A stretch of 29,677 nucleotides of DNA from contig CAYWOC010000027.1 of assembly GCA_964459845.1 (NCBI GenBank), forward strand, positions 1-29,677. The letters are read 5' to 3'. Positions 1 through 7,790 of the stretch are shown in pieces; positions within the stretch are counted from its first letter, which is position 1, and the number at the start of each line of letters is the position of its first letter. A program made the translations under genes and the position numbers. The notes under the pieces were generated by a model that saw only the letters and a program-made list of their open reading frames with translations, was not told the DNA's origin and ran no database searches. The stretch is from CALZFJ01 sp964459845 (lineage in GTDB: Bacteria > Bacteroidota > Bacteroidia > Bacteroidales > Muribaculaceae).

Positions 1-80
1 GTGTTTTTCATATATTTTTTTACCGAAAGTGTGCACTTCGTTTTGGAATTTACAGTTTTGAAAACTTTTTTGGCAAATAT

Positions 81-111
81 TTTGTGAAGATGGCAAAATC
101 CGCTACTTTTG
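81..111 (+). promoter_or_regulatory. Bacteroidetes-type promoter for the comM-like gene
   Basis: A TTTG at 81-84 is followed after 19 bp by TACTTTTG at 104-111. This matches the Bacteroidetes primary-sigma pattern of TTTG, about 19-21 bp, then TAnnTTTG. It lies 55 bp before the ATG at 167. The rest of 1-166 is AT-rich and I see no other gene in it. Confidence 0.6.
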
Positions 112-166
112 AGAGTTGTGATTTTTACACTTCCAAGAATTACCATTAACAAAATATGTATTCGTT

Positions 167-1708
167 ATGCTGACTAAAACTTTCGGAGCGGCAGTGCATG
201 GGATTGACGCTATCATTGTCACAATTGAGGTCTCAATAGGACCGGGATATGACTTCTGCATCGTGGGGCTGCCCGACACTGCAGTGAAGGAGAGTGGCGA
301 GAGAATACGGTCGGCTATTTATCAGAATGGAATAGATTTCCCACGCCGACAGACGATTGTGAACATGTCGCCTGCCGACATCAAGAAAGAGGGTGCTGCC
401 TATGATCTTCCGCTTGCCATTGGTATTCTTGCTGCCGACGAGAAAATTTCGGCTGATAGATTGAGTGAATATATGATAATGGGCGAGCTCTCGCTCGATG
501 GCTCGCTGCTGCCCATAAAGGGGGTTCTGCCTATGGCTATCAAAGCCCGGGAACTCGGCTTCCGCGGATTTATTGTCCCAAAAGCCAACGAGAAAGAGGC
601 TGCAGTGGTGAATAATCTTGATGTGTATGGCATGAGCAGTATGAGGGAGGTGATTGAATTCTGCAACGGCAGCACGCAGTTCCATCCAACGGTAGTGAAT
701 ACACGCGAGGAATTTGCCAAGGCTGTGGGGCATTATGATGTGGATTTTTCGGATGTCAAAGGTCAGGACAATGTGAAGCGAGCCTTTGAGGTGGCTTGCG
801 CCGGAGGGCACAACATTCTGCTTGTGGGCAGTCCAGGCTCAGGAAAGTCGATGATGGCAAAGCGGCTGCCGTCGATATTGCCGCCGCTCAGTCTTCAAGA
901 GGCTCTTGAGACGACAAAGATACACAGTGTGGCTGGCAAGCTCGAACGCGGCTCCACGCTGATGACGCAACGCCCTTTCCGCTCGCCGCATCACACGGTG
1001 TCGCCGGTGGCACTTGTGGGTGGCGGGAATTATCCTATGCCCGGAGAGATAAGCCTTGCGCACAATGGCATTCTCTTCCTTGACGAGCTTCCTGAGTTTA
1101 ATAGGCAGGTGCTTGAAGTGATGCGTCAGCCGCTTGAAGACCGCCATATCACCATATCAAGGGCTAAATATACAGTGGATTATCCGGCATCGTTTATGCT
1201 TGTGGCAAGCATGAACCCATGTCCCTGCGGATACTATGGACATCCCACCAAGCAGTGCATCTGTCAGCCTGGAGCAGTGCAGCGGTATCTTAGCCGCATT
1301 TCCGGACCGCTACTTGACAGAATAGACATACAGATAGAGGTGGCTCCTGTGGAGTTTGACGACATATCGTCGGATGTGCCGTCGGAGAGCAGTGCATCAA
1401 TAAGGGAGCGCGTTGTGAAAGCGCGTGAGGTGCAGACGGCACGGTTTTCTGGCGACAGAGGCGTGCATTGCAATGCGCAGATGACACCGAAGATGCTGCG
1501 CCAATATTGCCATCTCGATGCCAAGAGTCTCTCGCTGCTGAAAGATGCCATGACGCGCCTGAATATGTCGGCGCGTGCCTACGACCGCATACTTAAAGTG
1601 GCGCGCACCATTGCCGACCTTGCCGGCAGCGAGAACATTGAGGCTGCGCATATACGCGAGGCAGTCAGCTACCGCAATCTCGACCGCCCGTCGTGGGCTG
1701 GGAGATAG
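167..1708 (+). CDS. comM: YifB/ComM-family Mg chelatase-like AAA+ ATPase
   Basis: This 513-residue protein has the full ComM/YifB layout. The N-terminal ChlI/Lon-protease-S5-like domain (about 1-175) is followed by an AAA+ Mg-chelatase domain with Walker A GSPGSGKS at 221-228, Walker B GILFLDE at 301-307 and an arginine-containing SGPLLDRID segment at 379-387. A Cys-rich loop (C352, C354, C364, C366) is typical of the family. The C-terminal Mg_chelatase_C region follows. In naturally competent bacteria ComM is a hexameric helicase that promotes branch migration during integration of incoming DNA. In Bacteroidales its role is not established, so that function is inference here. The length is normal and no damage is seen. 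The gene ends 2 bp before the convergent lipoprotein gene, and it has its own good promoter upstream. Confidence 0.93.
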   Translation: MLTKTFGAAVHGIDAIIVTIEVSIGPGYDFCIVGLPDTAVKESGERIRSAIYQNGIDFPRRQTIVNMSPADIKKEGAAYDLPLAIGILAADEKISADRLSEYMIMGELSLDGSLLPIKGVLPMAIKARELGFRGFIVPKANEKEAAVVNNLDVYGMSSMREVIEFCNGSTQFHPTVVNTREEFAKAVGHYDVDFSDVKGQDNVKRAFEVACAGGHNILLVGSPGSGKSMMAKRLPSILPPLSLQEALETTKIHSVAGKLERGSTLMTQRPFRSPHHTVSPVALVGGGNYPMPGEISLAHNGILFLDELPEFNRQVLEVMRQPLEDRHITISRAKYTVDYPASFMLVASMNPCPCGYYGHPTKQCICQPGAVQRYLSRISGPLLDRIDIQIEVAPVEFDDISSDVPSESSASIRERVVKAREVQTARFSGDRGVHCNAQMTPKMLRQYCHLDAKSLSLLKDAMTRLNMSARAYDRILKVARTIADLAGSENIEAAHIREAVSYRNLDRPSWAGR

Positions 1709-1710
1709 CT

Positions 1711-2724
1711 CTATTTAAGGCGAGATTCTATCATCTTGCGGGCTGCTTGAAGCGACTGCCCGTGATATACTTGATTTCCTGCCGAATCAGCCACTATATA
1801 GTAGGGGGTGGATGAAAGTCTAAGATTCCGCAATGCAGTGTTCATAACGCCTCCCACAGCCCAGTATCGAGTACATTTCATCGAGTCGCGGCGCACGATG
1901 TTTTTCCACATTGTGGTGTCGTTGTCGAGATTTATGTCGGCAATGCTTAGGCGGCTCGAAGCGAAGCTGCCCATGAAATCTTTTAAGCTCTTTATGTCTT
2001 GAATGCGTGATTTGTCGTCGGGGGTCCAGAAATAAAGCAGGTTTAGCGAGTGCATATATGGAGCCACTGTCTCGATGCTGTCGCGGCTGCTGTAGAGCTG
2101 CATCGACTGTATGCGCTCTTTGCTCGCTGCATCGTTGAGAGCCGATTGCATGATGTAGAAGTTTTTCATCAGCGACTCGGGGCGAGCCTCGGTGCTTATC
2201 ATCGACAGCAGCTTCTTGGTCTGCGGGTCGTCGGTGAGTGAGCTGTAGTCGTTTGTGAGCAGCAGTGTGCTGACCACATTGTTGGGGTTTTCGTGTATGA
2301 ATGCTTCGATTGCAGCGTCGGTCTTTTTAGTTTGGGCATTAGCAAAATCCTCGCAGTTTTCGTTCATGAATTTGCTCCATTCCTCATTTGCGTCGGTGCC
2401 TGTGATTTTAATTTTATAAGGTTCGGCAATAGACCCTTCCATGGTCACCTTGTCGCCATTTTGAGCCACAATGTGCGCTATCAGCCGGCGTTGCTGATTG
2501 AAAACATAGACCACTGTCGGAGCTTCGCTTTGTCCCTCAAAGGTGAATCGGTTGTCGGTCATCGTGATCCATACTGTTTCTATTCCGTCGCCTGTGGCGT
2601 AAGCTATTCTTATGTTTTGTGTGCCGGCATCTGCCAGCTCTCCTTTTACGGTGAAATGGTCGCTGCTGCAACTTGCTGTAAGCAGAGCCAAAACTGCCAA
2701 TATTGAAAGTAGGATTTTGTTCAT
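1711..2724 (-). CDS. Lipoprotein with DUF4369-like N-domain and cysteine-less thioredoxin-like C-domain
   Basis: The start chosen is the ATG at 2724, giving 337 residues. It begins with a lipoprotein signal peptide and lipobox ending at Cys19 (LLTASC). An upstream in-frame ATG at 2823 would bury that signal and lies before the promoter. Residues about 22-110 resemble DUF4369, a beta-rich domain common in front of thioredoxin domains in Bacteroidetes. The C-terminal 130 residues look thioredoxin-like: a strand LNLLYFWTPD sits where the WCxxC motif normally is, and STPYYIVADSAG resembles the cis-Pro segment. Neither redox cysteine is present, so it is probably not a thiol oxidoreductase. It should be membrane-anchored on the periplasmic or outer-membrane side. 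The function is unknown. Confidence 0.75.
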   Translation of the reverse strand: MNKILLSILAVLALLTASCSSDHFTVKGELADAGTQNIRIAYATGDGIETVWITMTDNRFTFEGQSEAPTVVYVFNQQRRLIAHIVAQNGDKVTMEGSIAEPYKIKITGTDANEEWSKFMNENCEDFANAQTKKTDAAIEAFIHENPNNVVSTLLLTNDYSSLTDDPQTKKLLSMISTEARPESLMKNFYIMQSALNDAASKERIQSMQLYSSRDSIETVAPYMHSLNLLYFWTPDDKSRIQDIKSLKDFMGSFASSRLSIADINLDNDTTMWKNIVRRDSMKCTRYWAVGGVMNTALRNLRLSSTPYYIVADSAGNQVYHGQSLQAARKMIESRLK

Positions 2725-2751
2725 ATCAAATGTCTTGTCGCAGAATTTGCG

Positions 2752-2783
2752 CAAATTTAATTTTTTTTTGTCAGCGAGGCAAA
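2752..2783 (-). promoter_or_regulatory. Promoter of the DUF4369 lipoprotein gene
   Basis: On the minus strand, TTTG at 2783-2780 is followed after 20 bp by TAAATTTG at 2759-2752, an exact match to the Bacteroidetes -33/-7 pattern. It lies 27 bp upstream of the ATG at 2724. Its position supports that start rather than the in-frame ATG at 2823. Confidence 0.65.
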
Positions 2784-3148
2784 TTATATGGAGTATATAA
2801 AAATGAAAAGTGCGCATTTTCACAAATGCACACCCCCCTCATAACCAAAATTCAAGTATATATTTTTGTTGTTTTTTGTTGTTTGATCTTTTTTCTTTTT
2901 GCGATACAAAGATAGGCACAATTTCTTGACTAAAAAACTCAATTTATATAAACAATCCATAATAAATGTAAAAATTGAAAACAAACTTTCTAAAGCATTA
3001 GTTTTAAGAAGTTTAGAAAATGCTATAAAAGATGGAAATTTTGTTAATATGAAGTGTAACTATGTGATTATAAAAATGTTACAAATTAACATTTTGCACA
3101 TTCGCATTTCTAATGTGCAAAAAACTCCCCGAGATAATGTGATATGAT
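2784..3148. other. AT-rich intergenic stretch without a convincing gene
   Basis: About 365 bp of very AT-rich DNA lies between the lipoprotein promoter and the der terminator. It has long T runs near 2862-2900, and a C6 tract lies near 2831. Open frames here have compositions expected from AT-rich noise (Ile/Asn/Lys rich) and no recognisable motif. I see no RNA gene or promoter I can defend. Confidence 0.5.
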
Positions 3149-3190
3149 AAAAAAAGAGTGTGCACCAAAATTAATTTTTGATACACACTC
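3149..3190 (-). terminator. Rho-independent terminator of the fabH-era-der operon
   Basis: Stem GAGTGTG at 3156-3162 pairs with CACACTC at 3184-3190. The loop can extend through a complementary AAAATT/AATTTT pair. On the minus strand the stem is followed by seven T residues (3155-3149). It lies about 68 bp beyond the stop of der, so it fits the end of that operon. Confidence 0.75.
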
Positions 3191-3257
3191 CCTCTTATTC
3201 TATTTCTATGTTTTGTTTTAGGTTGTTTTTCTTCTCGCCCCAAAACGAATACAATTT

Positions 3258-4574
3258 CTACTTCTCGCGCATGAAGATATTTATTGGAGTGCCTGAGAAA
3301 TTCCAGTTGTCGCGGATTTTGTTCTCAAGATAGCGGCGGTAAGGTTCTTTCACCCATTGTGGCAGATTGCAGAAGAAGATGAAAGTAGGCACAGCCGCAC
3401 CCTTGAGCATGGTGATATACTTTATCTTCACGTATTTTCCCTTGTTGGCTGGTGGCGGATAAGCGGCAATTGCCTCCTGCATGTATATGTTCAGCTTTGA
3501 GGTCGGCACGGTGCGCTTACGGTTCTCATACACTTCCACAGCCTTTTCAAGCACTTTAAGAATGCGTTGCTTGGTGAGAGCGGAGCCGAATATTATAGGG
3601 AAGTCGGTGAATGGGGCAAAGCGGTTGCGTATCGCGTTCTCGTAGGTCTTTATGGCCTCGTTTGACTTGTTTTCCACAAGATCCCACTTGTTCACGCACA
3701 CCACAAGTCCCTTTTTGTTCTTTTGGATAAGCGAGAATATGTTTGCGTCTTGGCTCTCGATACCGCGAGTGGCATCAATCATCAGAATGCACACATCTGA
3801 GTTTTCGATTGCGCGAATGCTTCGCAGAACCGAATAAAACTCTATGTCCTCGTTCACCTTGTTCTTTTTGCGTATTCCGGCAGTATCGACAAGGTAGAAG
3901 TCGAATCCGAACTTATTGTAGCGGGTGTATATGCTGTCGCGTGTGGTTCCGGCTATATTTGTCACAATGTTTCTCTCCTCGCCGATAAATGCGTTCACAA
4001 TCGATGATTTGCCGGAGTTAGGACGGCCCACGATAGCGAATTTAGGAAGATTCTCAAGCTGCTCAGCATCTTTGTCTTCCTTGGGCATCAGTCTCACCAC
4101 TTCATCAAGCAGGTCGCCAGTCCCGGAGCCGCTTATTGCAGAGATAGAGTAAGGCTGTCCCAGACCGAGCGAATAGAATTCGGCTTCGGCATAGATACCC
4201 TCATTGTTGTCGGCTTTGTTTGTGACAAGGATTACAGGCTTGTCGCAGCGGCGCAGTATGTCGGCTACATGGTCGTCGAGGTCGGTGACACCGTTCTTTA
4301 TATCTACCATGAAGAGGATAACGTCAGCTTCATCAATAGCTATCGATACCTGCTTGTTGATTTCCTCCTCGAAGATGTCGTCGGAGTTTACTACCCATCC
4401 GCCTGTATCGACAATCGACAATTCATTGCCGCACCAATCCACCTTGCCGTATTGACGGTCGCGAGTGGTGCCGGAAGTGTCATCGACGATGGCCGAACGT
4501 GTCTGCGTGAGACGGTTGAAAAGAGTGGATTTGCCCACGTTAGGACGTCCAACAATTGCTATTAATTTACCCAT
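3258..4574 (-). CDS. der: Ribosome-assembly GTPase Der (EngA)
   Basis: This 438-residue protein carries two tandem GTPase domains followed by a KH-like domain, the hallmark of Der/EngA. G1 motifs are GRPNVGKS at 9-16 and GRPNSGKS at 183-190. G3 segments are DTGG near 56-59 and DTAG near 230-233. G4 motifs are NKAD at 119-122 and NKWD at 295-298. Residues about 350-438 form the KH-like RNA-binding domain. Der acts in late assembly of the 50S ribosomal subunit and is normally essential. The gene lies 44 bp downstream of era on the same strand, so the two GTPases are probably cotranscribed, with the terminator at 3149-3190 closing the operon. The start is the conserved MGKLIAIVGRPNVGKS N-terminus. 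Confidence 0.97.
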   Translation of the reverse strand: MGKLIAIVGRPNVGKSTLFNRLTQTRSAIVDDTSGTTRDRQYGKVDWCGNELSIVDTGGWVVNSDDIFEEEINKQVSIAIDEADVILFMVDIKNGVTDLDDHVADILRRCDKPVILVTNKADNNEGIYAEAEFYSLGLGQPYSISAISGSGTGDLLDEVVRLMPKEDKDAEQLENLPKFAIVGRPNSGKSSIVNAFIGEERNIVTNIAGTTRDSIYTRYNKFGFDFYLVDTAGIRKKNKVNEDIEFYSVLRSIRAIENSDVCILMIDATRGIESQDANIFSLIQKNKKGLVVCVNKWDLVENKSNEAIKTYENAIRNRFAPFTDFPIIFGSALTKQRILKVLEKAVEVYENRKRTVPTSKLNIYMQEAIAAYPPPANKGKYVKIKYITMLKGAAVPTFIFFCNLPQWVKEPYRRYLENKIRDNWNFSGTPINIFMREK

Positions 4575-4618
4575 TTTTTTATTCTTATTTCGTGTTTTGT
4601 TGTGTGTTCTGTTATCTC

Positions 4619-5503
4619 TTATTCTTTATATCCGAATGCGCGGAGCTTGTTGTCGCGGTTGCGCCAGTCTTTCTCCACCTTCACAAACAGCTCAAGCATC
4701 ACATGCTTCTGGAAGAACAGCTCTATGTCCTTGCGAGCGTCTATGCCCACGCGTTTCAGTTTCTGTCCGCCCTTTCCTATTATAATACCTTTCTGGCTGT
4801 CACGTTCCACATATATCACTGCCATGATGTGGATTGAAGTGTCGGTCTCATCAAATTTTTCCACAAGCACCTCGGTGGCGTATGGCACCTCTTTGTCGTA
4901 GAGCAGCAATATCTTCTCGCGAATTATTTCGGTCACGAAGAATCTCGCAGGCTTGTCGGTGAGAGCGTCTTTGCCGAAAAATGGAGGAGAATCGGGCAGC
5001 AGCTCAACGATGCGCTTCATTATATTGTTCACATTGAACTTTTCGAGAGCCGACGTTGGGAAGACTTCGGCTTTTGGCAGCAACTGCTTCCATCGGTCGA
5101 TAATCTTCATCAGGTCGTCCTGCCCTTTCAGAAGGTCGATTTTGTTGATTACGAGCAGCACCGGGAACTTGTTCTGCTTCGCTACTTGGTCGAGAAACGA
5201 TTTGTTTTTCGTCGGGTCTTCCACTACATCCGTCACATATAGCAGAATGTCGGCGTCCACAAGTGCCTCTTCCGAAAATTCAAGCATACTTTCCTGCAAC
5301 TTGTACTTTGGAGAAAGCACACCGGGGGTGTCGGAGAAGACAATCTGGTAATCGTCGGAGTTCACTATTCCCATGATGCGGTGGCGTGTGGTCTGCGCCT
5401 TGGCGGTTATGATTGAGATACGTTCTCCCACAAGCTCGTTCATCAGCGTAGATTTGCCCACATTAGGGTTTCCCACAATATTTACAAAGCCAGCTTTGTG
5501 CAT
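4619..5503 (-). CDS. era: 16S rRNA-binding GTPase Era
   Basis: This 294-residue Era has an N-terminal GTPase domain with G1 GNPNVGKS at 11-18, G3 DTPG at 58-61 and G4 NKID at 120-123. A C-terminal type-2 KH domain contains IIGKGGQKLKRVG. Era binds the 3' end of 16S rRNA and helps mature the 30S subunit. The length is normal and all GTP-binding motifs are intact. The gene sits between fabH (upstream, across a 123-bp structured gap) and der (44 bp downstream), so the two ribosome-assembly GTPases form a unit. I see no separate clear promoter in front of it. Transcription from fabH or from within the structured gap is possible. Confidence 0.97.
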   Translation of the reverse strand: MHKAGFVNIVGNPNVGKSTLMNELVGERISIITAKAQTTRHRIMGIVNSDDYQIVFSDTPGVLSPKYKLQESMLEFSEEALVDADILLYVTDVVEDPTKNKSFLDQVAKQNKFPVLLVINKIDLLKGQDDLMKIIDRWKQLLPKAEVFPTSALEKFNVNNIMKRIVELLPDSPPFFGKDALTDKPARFFVTEIIREKILLLYDKEVPYATEVLVEKFDETDTSIHIMAVIYVERDSQKGIIIGKGGQKLKRVGIDARKDIELFFQKHVMLELFVKVEKDWRNRDNKLRAFGYKE

Positions 5504-5555
5504 TATAAAAGGTGTGATGATTGGTGTGAATATATGAGTTGATTATGAATATAAA

Positions 5556-5616
5556 ATATAATCTCACCCTCCCGATAACCGCTTTCTGTGCGGCTATGAG
5601 GAAAGTGAGATTATAT
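5556..5616 (-). terminator. Long imperfect hairpin between fabH and era
   Basis: Twelve bases at 5556-5567 pair perfectly with 5605-5616. Inside them CCTC at 5568-5571 can pair with GAGG at 5598-5601, and CCGC at 5579-5582 with GCGG at 5590-5593, so almost the whole 61 nt can fold into one long stem. On the minus strand it is followed by TTTTATATT. It could be a terminator of fabH, an attenuator ahead of era-der, or an RNA processing site. The structure is clear and the role is not. Confidence 0.55.
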
Positions 5617-5626
5617 GATATCGCAA

Positions 5627-6613
5627 TTAGATGCCCCAGACAATATACATTGCACCCCAAGTGAATCCTGCACCGAAAGCGGTAAGCACGATTTTGTCGC
5701 CTTTTTTCAGCTTGCCTTTGTTCTCGTCGAGGCACAAAGGAATTGAGGCTGCACTTGTGTTGCCGTAATGCTCGATGTTCACGAGCACTTTGCTGTCGTC
5801 GAGTTTCAGACGGCTGCCGACGGCTTCGATGATGCGCAAGTTTGCTTGATGAGGCACGAACCAGTCGATGTTATCAACAGTGAGATTGTTGCGCTGCATC
5901 ACGTCGAGCGATGCGGTGTACATGTCGGTCACTGCGTGCTTATACACAGCGCGACCCTCTTGATATACATAGTGTTCGTCGTTATCTACGGTTTCGTGAG
6001 AGGCAGGACGAGCCGAGCCACCAGCTTTCATGAGCAGGTGAGGCAAGCCTATTCCATCTACATGGAATACGCCGTCGATTACTCCCATATTCTCTTCATC
6101 GGTAGGTTCTACCATGACGGCAGCAGCAGCGTCGCCAAACAGCGGACATGTGGAGCGATCCTTATAGTTGGTCATGCTCGACATCTTTTCGGCAGCCACA
6201 ACCACGACTTTCTTGTACATTCCGCTTCTCACATAAGCTGTAGCAGATTGAAGTGCGACTATGAAGCCGGCACAAGCAGCTTGAATGTCGTAGCCGTAAG
6301 CATTGGCAGCACCGCAATCATGGGCTATGATTGATGCGGTAGAAGGGAAACGGTAGTCGGGATTTGATGTTGCACAGATAATCAAATCGACATCGGTGGC
6401 AGTTATGCCACATTCTTTCAGCAATCGGTTCACGGCTATAGTTCCCATATATGAAGAACCCGCGTTCTCGTCTTTGAGAATGCGACGCTCCTTGATGCCG
6501 ACGCGTGTGGTAATCCACTCGTCGTTGGTATCCACCATGCGAGAAAGCTCGTCGTTGGTCAATACATAGTCGGGCACATAAGAAGCGATGCCTGTTATTT
6601 TTGCGTTAAGCAT
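5627..6613 (-). CDS. fabH: Beta-ketoacyl-ACP synthase III
   Basis: This 328-residue FabH starts type II fatty-acid synthesis by condensing an acyl-CoA primer with malonyl-ACP. The catalytic triad is intact: Cys114 in DIQAACAGF, His255 in VPHQANLRI and Asn285 in HYGNTSAA. The GDAAAAVMV stretch near 160 and the C-terminal GAGFTWGAMYIVW segment are also standard. The gene follows rpmF, a very common bacterial neighbourhood that links ribosomal protein L32, the YceD protein and fatty-acid synthesis. It precedes era. Both of its flanks hold long hairpins (5556-5616 and 6660-6704), so its transcript may be processed or attenuated separately from its neighbours. Confidence 0.96.
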   Translation of the reverse strand: MLNAKITGIASYVPDYVLTNDELSRMVDTNDEWITTRVGIKERRILKDENAGSSYMGTIAVNRLLKECGITATDVDLIICATSNPDYRFPSTASIIAHDCGAANAYGYDIQAACAGFIVALQSATAYVRSGMYKKVVVVAAEKMSSMTNYKDRSTCPLFGDAAAAVMVEPTDEENMGVIDGVFHVDGIGLPHLLMKAGGSARPASHETVDNDEHYVYQEGRAVYKHAVTDMYTASLDVMQRNNLTVDNIDWFVPHQANLRIIEAVGSRLKLDDSKVLVNIEHYGNTSAASIPLCLDENKGKLKKGDKIVLTAFGAGFTWGAMYIVWGI

Positions 6614-6659
6614 AAAAGTCAGTCAATAAATAATGTGGGGAGAATAATTAAAGAAAAAT

Positions 6660-6704
6660 ATATCCTAAATAAAGCAAATCGCTGAGATGAGTTATTTAGG
6701 ATAT
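6660..6704 (-). terminator. Hairpin with T-rich tail between rpmF and fabH
   Basis: A perfect 13-bp stem, 6660-6672 with 6692-6704, encloses a 19-nt loop. On the minus strand it is followed by ATTTTTCTTTAATT, so it resembles an intrinsic terminator or attenuator after rpmF. No clear promoter for fabH is visible between it and the fabH start, so partial read-through is likely. Confidence 0.6.
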
Positions 6705-6762
6705 TGGTTCATTTATTTATCAAAAAGATGCAAGACTGTTGTGTATCTCCTTTTTGCGGGGA

Positions 6763-6948
6763 TTAAACAGCAGCGTCCTTTTCGATAGCGACCTTACCTC
6801 TATAGTAACCGCATTCAGGGCATACAGTGTGATACAAGTGCCATGCGCCGCAGTTAGGGCAAAGTGCCAATGTAGGAACTAAAGCCTTATCGTGAGTTCT
6901 TCTCTTGGCTGTTCTTGTCTTTGATTGTTTTCGTTTAGGATGTGCCAT
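6763..6948 (-). CDS. rpmF: 50S ribosomal protein L32
   Basis: This is a 61-residue basic protein beginning MAHPKRKQSKTRTAKRR, the conserved N-terminus of L32. It carries a zinc ribbon of two CxxC pairs, C30/C33 in CPNC and C43/C46 in CPEC, so this is the zinc-binding form of the protein. It is a structural component of the large ribosomal subunit. It follows the DUF177 gene by only 14 bp, which is the usual yceD-rpmF arrangement, and is probably translated from the same transcript. Length and motifs are normal. Confidence 0.97.
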   Translation of the reverse strand: MAHPKRKQSKTRTAKRRTHDKALVPTLALCPNCGAWHLYHTVCPECGYYRGKVAIEKDAAV

Positions 6949-6962
6949 TTCGTTATCTAATT

Positions 6963-7559
6963 TTAATTGTTATTATCTTTTAATTTTCTCAGAGCCTCCC
7001 ATCGTGGGTCGCACGAGAAATTGTTGTCTTCATCATCATCTTGCGCAGTCGAATCCTGGTCGTCGGCATAGGTGGCATACGCGTCGTCCTCGTCGTCCAA
7101 GATGTTCACCGCCCGGTGAGCGGCGAGCTGAGCCTGCATCTCAGCGTTGCACTCCCCTGCCGCATGGGTGTGCTGCAGTGGAATGGTGAGCATTATGGTG
7201 TCGTAGATGAGGCTGCTCACGTCGAATGTGTTGAAGCTCTCGGGGATTTCTATCACATTGTCGTCCTCGTCGTTGTATTCTTCACCATATTTCACGTTCA
7301 CGCGGTATTCGGTATCTACTGTGTGCTGCATCTCGTCAAGACAACGGTCACATGGGATTCCGATTTCGCCTTTGAGCGCAAATTTTAGCTCATAAATATC
7401 ACCGCTGCGCTTCACTTCGACCTTCACATTCACGTCTCCGTTCAGCACATCGGTACTCTCCATTTTTCTGAAAAAATCCATTCCCAACTCATACTCAAAT
7501 TCTTGCGTTCCGTTGGGCATACCCTTTAAGGGTAAATCAAATGTTGCCAATTTTTCCAA
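6963..7559 (-). CDS. DUF177 / YceD-family protein
   Basis: This 198-residue protein belongs to the DUF177 (YceD) family. The evidence is its position directly upstream of rpmF and its central segment GIPCDRCLDEMQHTVDTEY with the CxxC pair typical of the family, followed by an acidic middle region (NDEDDNVIE). The C-terminal third is strongly acidic (DDEDDAYATYADDQD, then QDDDEDNN) before the conserved-looking DPRWEALRKL end. In other bacteria and plant chloroplasts YceD/DUF177 proteins are needed for normal 23S rRNA accumulation. That role is inferred here. It is the first gene of the minus-strand cluster and has a promoter immediately upstream. Confidence 0.88.
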   Translation of the reverse strand: MEKLATFDLPLKGMPNGTQEFEYELGMDFFRKMESTDVLNGDVNVKVEVKRSGDIYELKFALKGEIGIPCDRCLDEMQHTVDTEYRVNVKYGEEYNDEDDNVIEIPESFNTFDVSSLIYDTIMLTIPLQHTHAAGECNAEMQAQLAAHRAVNILDDEDDAYATYADDQDSTAQDDDEDNNFSCDPRWEALRKLKDNNN

Positions 7560-7580
7560 AAGTGTTTAGTTAATTCGGCG

Positions 7581-7612
7581 CAAAGTTACAAACATTCTAT
7601 TTAATAATCAAC
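7581..7612 (-). promoter_or_regulatory. Promoter of the DUF177-rpmF(-fabH-era-der) cluster
   Basis: On the minus strand, TAACTTTG at 7588-7581 matches the -7 motif exactly. GTTG at 7612-7609, 20 bp upstream, is one base off the TTTG -33 motif. It lies 22 bp upstream of the ATG at 7559. Confidence 0.55.
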
Positions 7613-7728
7613 CATTTCGGAGCATTTTTGTGAATTTTATGTAAAAATATTGGCAAATGGTACTTAAAAAAACATATTCATGCCCTAATGAACAATTGGA
7701 TAATAACAGATTGTATATCGTTGATATT

Positions 7729-7765
7729 AAAAGAAGCCGATTTCCTGTATCGTGGAATCGGCTTC
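7729..7765 (-). terminator. Intrinsic terminator of the outer-membrane receptor gene
   Basis: GAAGCCGATTTCC at 7733-7745 pairs with GGAATCGGCTTC at 7754-7765, giving a 12-bp stem with one bulged T. On the minus strand it is followed by TTTTAATA. It lies 25 bp beyond the stop of the receptor gene. The rest of 7613-7728 is AT-rich and I see nothing in it. Confidence 0.8.
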
Positions 7766-7790
7766 TCATGCTATATAGTATGTGTATTGT

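Noticed and set aside
1..11. Possible divergent gene start on the minus strand (ATGAAAAACAC at the very edge)
   Set aside because: Only three codons are visible, and no -7 element was found at a suitable distance on that strand.
2899..3147. 82-codon open frame in the AT-rich gap before the der terminator
   Set aside because: The composition is Ile/Asn/Lys-rich as expected from AT-rich noise, and there is no motif, signal or convincing promoter.
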